Below are positions 44,824-56,800 of a DNA stretch of 64,000 bases, piece by piece. The stretch comes from Aurifilum marmelostoma (lineage: Eukaryota; Ascomycota; Sordariomycetes; Diaporthales; Cryphonectriaceae), in NCBI GenBank assembly GCA_027559495.1, contig JAMXSV010000028.1, positions 2,480,001 to 2,544,000 on the forward strand. The letters are read 5' to 3'. The translations under genes were made by a program, and so were the position numbers. Below the pieces are notes generated by a model that worked only from the letters and a program-made list of their open reading frames with translations, had not been told where the DNA came from and did not search any database. Numbering within the stretch: the first letter of the stretch is position 1; each line of letters opens with the position of its first letter.

Positions 44824-47800
44824 TGAGTGATCCTCGCCGCCGGAGCCCAGAGAGCTCCCGGCGCAGGCGCAAGGCCCGACGGGACTCGAGGGAGCAGTCC
44901 ACAATCGAGGACACCACTGCTAGGTCCATGATGAATGGTCGGGAGCGAGCAGAGGAACATCATGTCCCAACCACCTTTGCCGCCAGCAACAGCGCGCCGT
45001 ATCATGCACCCTCATACTCTTCCCCGCCCCGACAAGAAGCCGCCCATCTACCCCCGATCACGATGCGAAGTAGCGACAATACGCCTCGTATGCCCTCCAT
45101 GTCCTCCGTGCCCATGCCTATGCCCATGTCCGCGCCGCTCCCTGCAGACCACAACCGCCCGCGCCGTCGGGGCGCCACCACCAATAATCGCCGTGGCTCC
45201 GGGTCCAGCTCCGAGTTCACCTACTCGTCGTCCAGCGGCGACTCGTCCTCGTCCTCGTACCTCGACATCTCGCGGTGGTACCCCAGCTATGGGCGCTCGG
45301 GCGGCGTGCTCAAGACGTTCTGGAAGACGCCCTCAGAACATAGGCCGAGGCGGCGCGGGAGCAGGCGGCTCAAGGCCAAGAAGGCAAAGCCCACCATCTT
45401 CGGGTTTGGGAGTAACTCGTCGTCGAGCAGTGTCAACTCCGATATGGCATATGGCATGGGTTTTCTCAAAAAGCCAAAGAGCCGAGGTGGCGGGTTCAGT
45501 CCCGGTCTTGATGCTGCTGCTGCTGCTGCCGCCGCTGGCGCTGCCGCCGTTGTCGGCGCCACCGCTGCGACGGCTGCCTCTACCAGATTTAAGAGACGCG
45601 AGACCTCGGATGGCAGGCCAGGGACCTTGCAGAGACGACAGACGGACGAGGAGATCATGGAGATCGGACGGAAGCTGGCCGAGGTCGCGAGGAAGCAGAA
45701 CCATGAAGACCTGCGTGCGTCGGGCAAGAGGCCACCGTCGCATCTCATGGGCGCCGCGACCACCTGGGAGAGGTACCAGCGGGAGAGCAGTGGCACCCTA
45801 GAGACGGGTCGGGGCCTGGCGCCCTCCAGGTCCGACCACCACCGCCGGCATGGATACTCATCTGACGACGAGGAGTGGGAGTCTGCGTCCGAGGACGAGG
45901 ACAGCGACGACCACTCTGCCCTCGCCTACGGCCATGCCGAGCTCCATACCCCGCGACCTACGACCATGACCTCCGCTGCCGGCATGAGCACGGCATCTGC
46001 GAGGCCGCCGCGCCCAGAGAGGAAGTCATCCATTGTCGATCCGAAGCTGTTTGGCCCTGCCAACTCGTTGCGCGACTTCGTCAACACGCCCTGCGGCTTC
46101 AACGACGGTACTCGGGCCTACACCATGCCCTCAGCACCCGGCGAGGAGACAAGGTATGCGGGCTCGACCGAGAGCGCCTCGGCCGAAGCCAGGCCTTTGC
46201 AGAGGGTGTTCCCCCCTGCAGACATCAGATCCCGGCAGGATGGAGGCTGCCCGCGGCTCTGGATCTCTCGTGTCAGCACAGCAGCAGACGGCCTACTCAC
46301 CCTCTTCTCGTCCCGACCCGATCCCCATACAAGCGCCCAAGCCTATAGTTCCCGTTCCGCGTCGCATCTTGGAGGAGAAGGAGGAGGAGCAGGAGCAGGA
46401 GCGATTCCACGATCCTGAGCCCTATGAACCTCGAGAACACCGCCGCAAGCCCACCAAGGACAATCCCACGTTCGCCGAGACGGCCCTTGTCGGAGCAGGC
46501 GTGGCAGGCGCCGCCGCGCTGGGCGCCGCCATTCTCGCAGGGCGCGACAAGGGCAAGGGTAAAGAGCGGGAGGCGGAGGGGCATGGGCGCGACGAAAAGT
46601 ACGGGCACCAGGACTACCGTGGAGATGAGACCAAGATGGACGACGCCAAGAAGGCACAGGAGCTCGCGCTGATGAAGGAGATTGAAAGGCTCGAGCGTGC
46701 CCTCGGAAAGACCAACAAGGCTCGCGAACAGCGCAGGCGCGACTCGAAGCGGGACAGTGGCGGCAGCCGACCTGAGGAGCCGACGTCGTCTGAGGGTCGC
46801 AAGGCTGAGGGTGACAGCCGAGATGACGACCGCAGCATCGCCGACGGTTCGAGCGGCAAACGTAGGTCGGGTGACAATTTCGATGTGTTCGAGTACCAGG
46901 TCCCGGACACCTCGTTCAGGACTCATGACGAGCCTTCTCTGAGGGCATCCTCGCCACTCATCATCGATGTGACGCCGTCTCCCTCGCCGGCGCCGGAACA
47001 GAGCGACGAGAGGGGCCGACGGACCCTGGTCGAAGAAGAGGAGCGCGAGGCCAAGCACATCTACGAAGAGGCCAAACACGCTACGGCTCCCCTCCCCGAA
47101 GCCGCCATGGCGGCTGCCATCGCGGCTACCGAGCACGCCCGCCAACACCGACACGAAGGAGAGGTAGGTCGCGGCCGCTCCAACTCCCGGACTGCAGACC
47201 AAATCCAGGAGGCCGCCAACCAGTACTACCACGCACGGCGTGTCGCTGAGCGCGAGCAGCGCTCCCGCAGCCGCAGCAGGTCAGCCCAACGCGAGCGCTC
47301 GGTCGTCGACAACTACAAGGACGATGAGGACGACAGAAGCAAGAGGCCACCGCGGATCGTCACGCCTCCTGAGATGACCAACAAGCCCAAGAAGAACCAG
47401 TACAGTGAGCCCAACGCCGACATCACCTTCGACAACATGATGTCACCGACGCAGCTGCTCGGGTACTGGCCCAAGGAGGCTCCGGTGCGGGACTCGAGCA
47501 CGCATAGGCCAAGGCCAGTGCTCAACTTGGTCCTACCAACGCCTGTACCGACGCCAAGCCCAGAGAAGCAGAACGAGGCTGCTGAGCGTGCCAGGGAGGA
47601 GAAGGAGCCAACTGAGACGAAAGCCCCATCGGTCGTCATTGGCCCCAGGGGTGAGGTTGTCGAGGTCATCGAGGTGATAGAGGAGCCACCGGCCACGCCC
47701 AAGTCTGTCTCGTGGGGCCCGAGCGAGACGAAGCAGTATGAGGTTGAGAGCGCCGACGAGGGCCCGCGAGGGCAACCGTCCGAGGAGGAGCCCAGGAGCT

Positions 47801-50800
47801 CAGGGAGCAAGAAGAGCAGCGGAGGAGGCTGGGGCACAATTGCTGCTGCCATTGCAGGCGCCTCGGCTGGTGTAGCGATGGCCAGCGATGGCAGGTCCGA
47901 GCCCGAGAGGCGCCAGGAACGTGCACGAGATGCCGAGGATAGACGCTCATCAGGCTCCCGCTCGCCCCCAAAAGAACGACCCGTCCTGCCTGTGGGCGTA
48001 TCCTCTCACGTGCTGGCGGACGAGCCTGAGGAGCTACCGCCCGTGCCTGGTCCAAAGCCCCCGAGCCCGCGCAGCTCACACATGCCAGGGGCCTTTGATG
48101 AGGACATTGACTTCGCTGCGACGCTGGCCGCGGGCCTAGAGCACTCTGGTTTCGACCCCGAAATTGTCATTGAGAACCCGGAGTACCGCAGACGCGACTC
48201 GCCGCCAGGATCGAACGATGACGACTTCCACAGTACATACACACATCCTTTTGCGGAGACGGTCTCGGATCTCGGAATCTATGGTGTTGTTGATCAAGGG
48301 TCAAAGCCAGCGAGTGAGCCGGGCTATATCATTGGTGAGGTGGCTGATACGCCGGTCGCCGAAGAGGCCGCTGCTCCGTTTGATGGTGCCACTGAGCAGT
48401 CTGGGCCCTCGTCTGCATCTCCCAAGCTTAGTAGGAAGGAACAGCGCCGGCTCGACAAGGCTGCAAAGGCTGCCAAGCTCGCAGCAGAGGAGGAGGAGGA
48501 GGTGCGCTCGGTGCCCGTCGAGGCTTATGAGGACGATTGGGCTGAAGCACCAACATCCAGGAAGTCCAAGAAGTCGAAGAAGTCCAAGCGTGCTAGCGTG
48601 ACGTGGGACGATGGAGGAGATACGCCGGTCGACGACAGCCACGTGTCGGTACCTGTTGATGCCTACAACGACGTCAAGGACGCGGATGATGGTTGGGATA
48701 CGCCCAAGAAGTCCAAGAAGTCTAAGCGGAGCTCAAAGAGCCTCGACCTAACCGACGACGACCCTCCTGACAGAGACGTCGCCACCACCTCCACGGTCTC
48801 TGACTCCCGATACGACGACGGCCGCTCCAATGGCCACAGCCATGATGATGACCGTTCCGCGGCATCCGCTCCAGCCGACTCGGACCGCAAGAGAGACAGC
48901 AAGTCTGACAATAAGAGGCACAGCGGTGGCCTATGGGGTCGCCTGATGGGATCATCAACCAATGGTGACGACAACAAGGACATGTCAAAAAAAGATAGTG
49001 CCGGTACTCTTGGCGCGGGTGCCGGCCTAGTAGGAGCCGCTGTGGCTATCGCCGCCCTCGCGCGCTCTGACGACGCCGCCGAAGCTCCCCGGGACAAAGA
49101 GGAGCCGCACGTCTTAGAGGACGTAGACTGGTCTGTCCGGCGGCGGCCTGAGGACAGCACCGGTCGACAAGAGGTCGACGACATCCTGGAGGACCCAGAA
49201 GTCGCACCGCGGATCATCAAACCTGCCATTGACCCCCAGTTTGGCGATCTCCTGCCTCTTCCCCCAAGCCCAGGGGAGAAGGACCAAAACTCTCTTGAGT
49301 ACGCCGAGCACCACGATGATCTCCCTGCGCTGCCAGACAGCCGTCCTGCCACTCCACCTGGCCAGGAGCGCACCCTCATCCGCGACCGCGACAGCAGCCG
49401 TAAGCGCCAGAGCCACGGCACTCACTCTCGCCGCCCCAGCACCCACGAGATGCCTCCTCGCTCGCCCAGCCACACCGCGATCCCCATCCAGTTCCGCATG
49501 AGCCACCATCGACCCTCACCCGCCGCTGGCACCCGCTCATCGCCTGTAGTGCAGAGTCCCCCAACACCGAGACAAGAGAACTCGCCTACCTTCAACAAGA
49601 GGCAGCCTGGGAGGCCCACATCATGGGATAGCAGTCGGGAGATCAAGCCGCTCTACCTGTTGGAGCAGGCCGGACGGGCAGCTAGAAGGGGAGAGGAGGA
49701 GCCGAATGTTGACGTGGCGGAGCCGGCACCACTGATGCATTCTCAGGAGGCAGAGACTGCCCCTACACCTGCTCCTGAGCCACAGCCAGAGCCACAACCA
49801 CAGCTGGACGTTGTGGATACCCTGTCGGCCGGCGCTCAAGCTGCGCCGTTGACCATCGACACGGAAGTGGCCAGGTCTGTGGACCTCGGATCGCAAGAGC
49901 CGACGCCCAAGGGCCCGCGACAGGTCGATTATGTCTCGCCCGTCCTCGCAGAGGAGGAGCCAGTCTCCTTGTTGACTACCGAACACCCAGGAGCGAGTTC
50001 AGGCTCCTTGCCGGAGTCTAGCTACGCCACACCGATTGGGTCCCCAAGTCAAGCTCTCCGGGAGTCATGGCCCGCCGGGCAGCAGGGAAGCAGTGAAGGC
50101 GACAAGCTGTCTTCGTCTCCTCAGCACGTCGGTGGGCCAGTCGAACCCGGTGCCCCTCAAAAAGAAAGGGAGGCGAGGGAGGATCAGGACCACGGCGGCT
50201 TCTTCCCTCCGGCGCTCTCCATGCTCCCAGCGGCAGCTTTGGTTGGAGCCGGAGCCGGAGCCTTCCTGGAGCGCAAGGCGAAGAAGAATGAGAGGCATTC
50301 TGGAGAATTTGAGGCCACAAGTCTGGGCGAGGCTGCAGAGCCTGGTGGCTCGGAGCTACAGGCGCGTGAGCTTGAAATCACTGAGCCGGCTGAGGCACCC
50401 CCCCTCTCGGAACCAGGCGTCAACCCTGACGTCGTTTTCCCAGACACGACGAGCGCAGAGCAAAGCAAGGTCGAAGCTGCAGAGCCCGTCCTCGATTCGC
50501 CTGCCGACACGGATGAGTGGGCTGTTGTGGAGAGTGGATCCAAAAAGAAAAAGGCAAAGAAGAACAAGAAGAAGCAACAGCAACAAAGCATCTCAGAATC
50601 CCCTAGAACCTTGGTGACCTCTGAGCCAAGCATGTCAGATTCTCCAGTCACTCAGAGCAATCTCTATCGTCAAGATGAGGCAATGCCGAAGATGTTGGAA
50701 GAGCAGAACCTACCCAGTGGTGGTGGTGGTAATGATGACGACGCAGACATGGCTCGTTCAATCCCACTTCCACCAGACTCGCCGCTTCAGGAACCCATAG

Positions 50801-53800
50801 ACGATGAGCAGGCTCAGCTGGACGTGCAACCAATCGTCCAAACCCCAGAAGAGGTGGCTCAGCCAGCTGAAGTCCAGTCGTTATCCGTTGAAGACTTCCA
50901 AGCCCAGCCTGCCATTGTCGAGGAGCCAGTCCTTGGCTCGCGAGAGATCAATGATCAACCCGCTAGCATCGAGACAGAAAACCTTGGTCACCAAGACCCC
51001 AGGCCGACCGATGTCGTTGAAGATTCTGCTTCAATTATTCCAGAGCGTGTCCAACAACCAAATCAAGATCATTCTGACACCGTCAACGAGACAACTGGCG
51101 AATCACAACCTCCTGCTGACGACGAATGGGTCACGATGCCCCCCAAGAAGAGCAAGAAGAACAAAAAAAGAAGAAGCAGAGCGTGAGCCTCTTCTCGGAT
51201 ATCGTGGACAGCGCAGTTTCCGAGTCAAGAAAAGGCCCCAAGGCTACGGATGAGAGAAGTATCATTCCGTCGGGAGATGTCGTCCCCGAATCTGTCATCG
51301 CCGAGTCATCGCATGACGTGGGATCAGAAATGCCAACCGAGAGCCTGCAGCCACAAGAACCCTCTGTCGCGCCGCCTCGTCCAGCCACCCCTGAAAGATC
51401 TCTGGCCGATATCCATGAGCACGGCCGGATCAGGACCTCGGAGCCGAGGGAAGACTCCGCCTCGTTCTCAGCTGCCGGTCCAGGAGCAGACGATGGACCT
51501 GTCAAGGACATCGTCACCCAAGAGCCAGCTGGCGTCCCTGAGCCGCAGGCAGTTGAACTCCCAAGAGAAGAGGACTCTGCAGCCTTGGGTCAGGGACAGC
51601 AACACCAATATCTGGAAGGGGAGGACAGCCAGCCGCTCATGCCAACCTCTCCTGAGAGCCTGGCGATCGCAAGGCCAGCAGATCCTGAACACACCGAAAG
51701 GAGCATGGAGGAGCCTCGTCACGAAACAACCTCGATAGATCCAGGTGTCGGCCGGCCAACCTTGCCAGCCTCCGGCAGCACACAAAACGTCATTGCGCCG
51801 CAGGCCGTAGCCCATGCAAACGAGACCGCTGAAGCTGCCCAGACCAGTCCGAAACCAGCAGCTGATCTCGTCACCTCTGATACGCTCTCTGAGGAGCTAG
51901 GACCATCGCTGCAAGAGGACACTAGAGAAGCACTCTCTGTGCCTTTGCATGATCTGGAAGTTCCTGAATCGCTCAGCCGAGCACCCGGCAGTCCAAAACT
52001 GGAGGAGACCTTGGACGAACCCACTATCCTGGAGCCAAGCCCGCCTATGGCTGATGCTGTCCGGGACAGCAACAAGCCGCAAGAGCTCGAGATCGCTTTG
52101 ACCGATGCACCGCTCTCTGCTCTTCCTTCTGCCACGGAACCTTTGGATCATACCGTGCGAACAGAGCTACAAGCCGATGCCTCGGTATCCGAACCTGCCT
52201 TGGTCTTGCCTGAGCCGCAGGAAGATGTACAGAAGGCCTTGAATCAAGGATCCATTGCCCGCCAGGAGGCAGAGGCCGCGGAAATCCAAGAGGAAGAGGC
52301 CGAGCTTTCCAGGTTGCAGCTCAAGAGAAAGCCCAGCACGAAGGACAAGCGGCGTCTGAAGGAGCTGAGAGGCAGGGCACAGCAGCGCGCCGAGGAAATC
52401 GCTCAAACTTCTAGCAGTGTTCAAGAGCAAGCCTCCGGAGCGGAGGTGGGCGAAGAATCTTTGCGGGATGATCGGGCCGACATTGCCACGACGGCTGTCT
52501 TCGAAGAGCAGCAACCCGTGGATCCTAAAGACGAATCCGAACTGGCACAAGAAGAGGAGGCCGAGCTAGCTCGACTTCAGATCAAGAGGAAACCGAGCAA
52601 GAAAGACAAGCAGCGCATGAAAATCCTGAGAGCCAATGCTGAGCAGCGAGAACGTGATGCCGAGGAGGCTGCGGCCCAGCGTCAGGTCGAAGAGGAAGCC
52701 GCCACGGTTGATCCTCCTCAAGCTGCTGCTTCGACCGAGCCTGGGACTGAAGCATCCCAGAGGGCGTCTCTGGTTGAAAGTGATTCGAGAGATATTGACG
52801 ACATCAAGGCGTCACCTCTGGACATCTCAAGTCAAGCTCAACATGGAGATCATGATATTTCTGTTACGACGAATCAACCCCTTGCCGATCAGGCTGTACC
52901 AGACCTCCCGCAAGATCCCATAGCCCTGGAAACTGCTGCCGTTTCGCAGCCCGTCTACGACGGAGCAGACCAGTTGCCAGAAGATCGCCACGTCGAAGGC
53001 CCTGTGACCGGAACAACAGATGAGCCTGTCGAGAGGCATTCTCAGGAAACGGTTCAATCGCCACAGGCAGAACTTGATTCGAAACGAGAGTCTGTCCAGG
53101 GCGACATCGACAACTCGCACGAGGAGCGGATTCAACGCCCCAGCGAAGCTGATGTAGTGGACGCCCTGCAGTCCCAGGTCATAGGCTTCGGTCCTTCGGA
53201 GTTCCACAACCAGGGTGGGGAGACTCGAGAAGTCCAAATTGAGGAACCTCCAGTTCCAGAGCCCTCCCCGCATGAGCAAAAGGAGCTCGCCACAGAACCC
53301 TCTATGCATGCACCCGAGCAAGCCGTAGAGGTCGAAGCTGAGCCTGAATCGGAATGGTTCATACCGCGCAAGCTATCTAAGAAGGACAAGAAGGAGCGCA
53401 AAGGCACACTCTCGGGTGACAGCACCCAGACTTCTGGCATGGCAACCCCGCCGGAGACTCATCGCGCCACTGTGCCTGATGAATCTGCCGACATCACTGG
53501 TGTTGAGACTGCAGCCCCGCAGTTGGAAACACAGCCTTCCATGGATACCACGACGGAGCAAATCGTCTCGTCGGACATGGCTCTGCCTAAGCTCGAAAAC
53601 CCTGCGATTGAAAGAGGGACCGAAGTGGCTCCTTCATGTGCCCCAGATGAGTCCACGGACAAGGCACAGGGAGAAGGCGACTACGGCAATCACGAAGATC
53701 CTGACAAAACGTCAATCCCGGACGCTGCTGCCGGCTATTCGACGTCGCATCCCGAGATAGATCAGACCACCGCGTCAGTGACATCACCGCTTGTTTCATC

Positions 53801-56800
53801 AACCATTGTTGAACCATCAGATATGAATGCTCCGTCGCTCTTGAGTCCTGAGCAGCAAGCCGTGGGACTAAAGCAGGATACGTATGATCAGACCCCTGAG
53901 CGTGCTCTCGAGTCCGTCGAGCAAGTGTCTTCTCAAGGCCCATCTCTTGCAGCCGAGACTATTTCAGGGCTTGAGGAGAAGAGGGCAGAGGATGTTCGAG
54001 ACGATGTGCCTATCGAGGCTGGCGAGACACGTCAGGACGCACGCGTGGAGGAGCAGCCTGGCACCGTGGACTTGGACAAGCCGCAGGAGCCCAGGGAAGA
54101 TGAATTCTCCTGGATCCCTCCCAAGAAGAGCAAAAAGGACAAGAAGAAGAAGCGTAACAAGTCTTGGTCAGAGCCGGATAGCGGTGCTCAGACTCCTACT
54201 CGTGAAGATGCTGCCGAGCCCAGCCCAGCGACCGTCTCTCGAGGCATCAGTACTTCCGAGGACGTGCCAGAAAACACTCAGGTCACGTCGCAAGAGTCAG
54301 ACCTTGCTCCACTCTCTAGTCCTCAGCAGGTGGACGATGACTGGTCAGCTGTTCCTTCCAAGAAGAGCAAGAAGGACAAGAAGAAAAAGAAGAAGTGGTC
54401 CAGTGTTTCTTCCTGGGAACTTGAAAGCAGCACTCAGTCCCCTGTGGTCGACGAAGCGGGGCAGGCCTCCGATGCGGTTGAGGTGCCGACAAGAAGCCCT
54501 GAAGCGGTATATACCCACCTCAGTACTAACCCAGTGGAGACACTCCCGCAGACTCTTGTGCCGCCTGTATCAGGCTTGACTCAAGGCAAAGCCGATGAGG
54601 GTCTCCCTCGCGATAATGAGAAGGCTACCAATGAGCCCACACTCTCTACCGACGAGCCATCCATGAGCTTCGAAGAGGCTGCTCTCAGTGGGCCGGCCAT
54701 CAAGGCGGACCTAGAGAGCAGAACCAGAGATGGCGACGACACTCTGATCGTCCCTGATGAACCAAAGTCTGCTGAAGACCTCCCCTCAACCAACGAGCAG
54801 GTCAATGAAGAGCCGCCGTCACAAACGAGCACACAGCCCACGGACTTGGATACCCTCAGTGAGCCAATCAGGGAGGCTGGCGTGCTCAGTCAAGAGATGG
54901 AGGATGATCCCCTCTTTGGCAGCGGGCAGATTGCTGGTGAGGTGTCCGAGCCGTGGGCTTATGCCGCTACTACTCATGACAGCGAGACACTCACAAAGTC
55001 AACATCGGATGAAAAAATCGACGATGGAGAGGCTACTCTGATTATGGCGGGTGGGAAAATCTCTGACGAAGCACAACCTCGAATCCAAGACGACCGATTC
55101 GCCTCAGATCAACCAGAACTATTGGGCGCCAAAGAGCCTGCCGTGCGAGCGGAATCTCCGGCGCCATGGGAAGAAGAAGATGAATCCATTCATCATGAAC
55201 GGCAAGATGACTCCCTGAATATCCAGCAATCCGCCATCAGGCCTGACTCCCCTGTTCCCAACAAAGAAGACAACCACCCAGCTTTGGTCTCCCCGATGGA
55301 GCAAGGAGCAACCGTACCTTCTGCATTGCCCGATTCAGCCTTGGCGTCCGAGCCCCGCGAGGTCCAGGAAGAGGAGCCCTTCGAGTCCGTTTCTACCAGG
55401 AAATCCAAAAAGGAAAAGAAAAACAAGAAGCGAGGCAGTGCCAGCCAGTCATTCGACCTCGGGTCCGAGCCACACATTCCAGCTCCTGCAATTCCACCCT
55501 ATGAAGAGGCGCCCGGGCGACAGCTGCACGATGGGCCACTTGATACACCGGATGCTGCTAGCCAAGAGGCAGGAAAGGATACTGAGCCTGCAGCGGAAGA
55601 CTTCGACGACTGGGCCCCTAAGAAACTATCCAAGAAGGAGAGGCGCAAGGCCAAGAAGGGTTCAATGACGGTAGATGAGCCTGAAGACCCGATGCCGAAT
55701 GCAGAGGATGTTGACAAGCTACCTGCTGGCGACGTTGATCTCAATATTTCTTCTCAAGAGACCCGAGACCTTCCGGTCGCGTCTTCTGTCAGTGGCTTTG
55801 AGCAAGCCGGCCGGCCTGAGTCGATGCCCAAGACCTTTGAGGAGTCAGCTGGTACTCAAGAGGCTCTCGATTCGAAACAACATGGGAAGGTTGAACTGCC
55901 AGGTGTTCTTCCTGTGAGCGTCACCGAGGAGCCAGCCTCAACGGAGACGCTAGTCCCGTCCCGCAAGATGTCCAAGAAAGAAAAGAGGAAAGCCAAGAAG
56001 AAGACAACTTCTTCCTGGGAGGAAGATGCCTTTGAGGCCGGCGAATCGCCAGACGTGCCTCTTCAGGATGTCACAAACCAAGATGAACCGGAATCCGCCA
56101 GGCTCGCTGCAGAGGCAGAGGCAGAGACAACTCAAGCAGAGGCACGTGACCATTCTTCTTCTCCCACGCCATCACAGCGAGACCGGGATGATGTTGAGAG
56201 CCGGGAGACCCCGACTGCAACAGAAGCCGTGGCTGAAGACGAGTGGGCTGCTCCGCTCTCCCGCAAGAAGACCATCAGGGAAAAGAAGAAGAAGGGCAAG
56301 CAGATTGTCTGGGAACCAGCCCTGGAGACCGAGCCCATAAGCGCGGACCGAATACCCAGCAGGGAGTTGACGACCCCCGAGCCAGATCTCAAGCGTTCAT
56401 TCTCCTTCGTTGTGGGAGACGATACTGGGTATGACCTGGAGGAGCATGCCGACCATGGTGGTGCTTCAGGTCGCTGGGATGAATCCAAAGAGGAAACAAC
56501 AAACCTCGGCGTTCCTGGCAACGAGGGCGTCCGACCGTCAGTTGCGGAAACGTCAGAGACCTCTGGAGACGCTGACGTTGGTCACTTATCTCCCGCCGTC
56601 CAAGGCACCCAGCTACAAAAAGTGCCTTCCAATGTCCCAAGCCCCGATATCTGGGATAATGAGGATTACTTTAAGCCAAAGGCTTTTGACACCTCTGGCG
56701 GTCGCTCTCCCGCAGAACCCTTTGACAAGATAGACATCTATCCAGGTTTCGCGCGAGGGCTCGACGACGCTCAAGAGGCACGCAGCAAGGACGAACGACC

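Noticed and set aside
46033..46210. Separate gene starting at 46033 upstream of the second leashin segment
   Set aside because: The first ~60 codons of that frame are a shadow; recognisable sequence begins only after the C6 run and continues the protein begun at 44820.
51126..51190. Independent second gene beginning at the ATG at 51126
   Set aside because: The start overlaps the end of the previous frame and lies inside a Lys repeat module that reads across the junction, so one continuous protein is more likely; see the slippage finding for the caveat.
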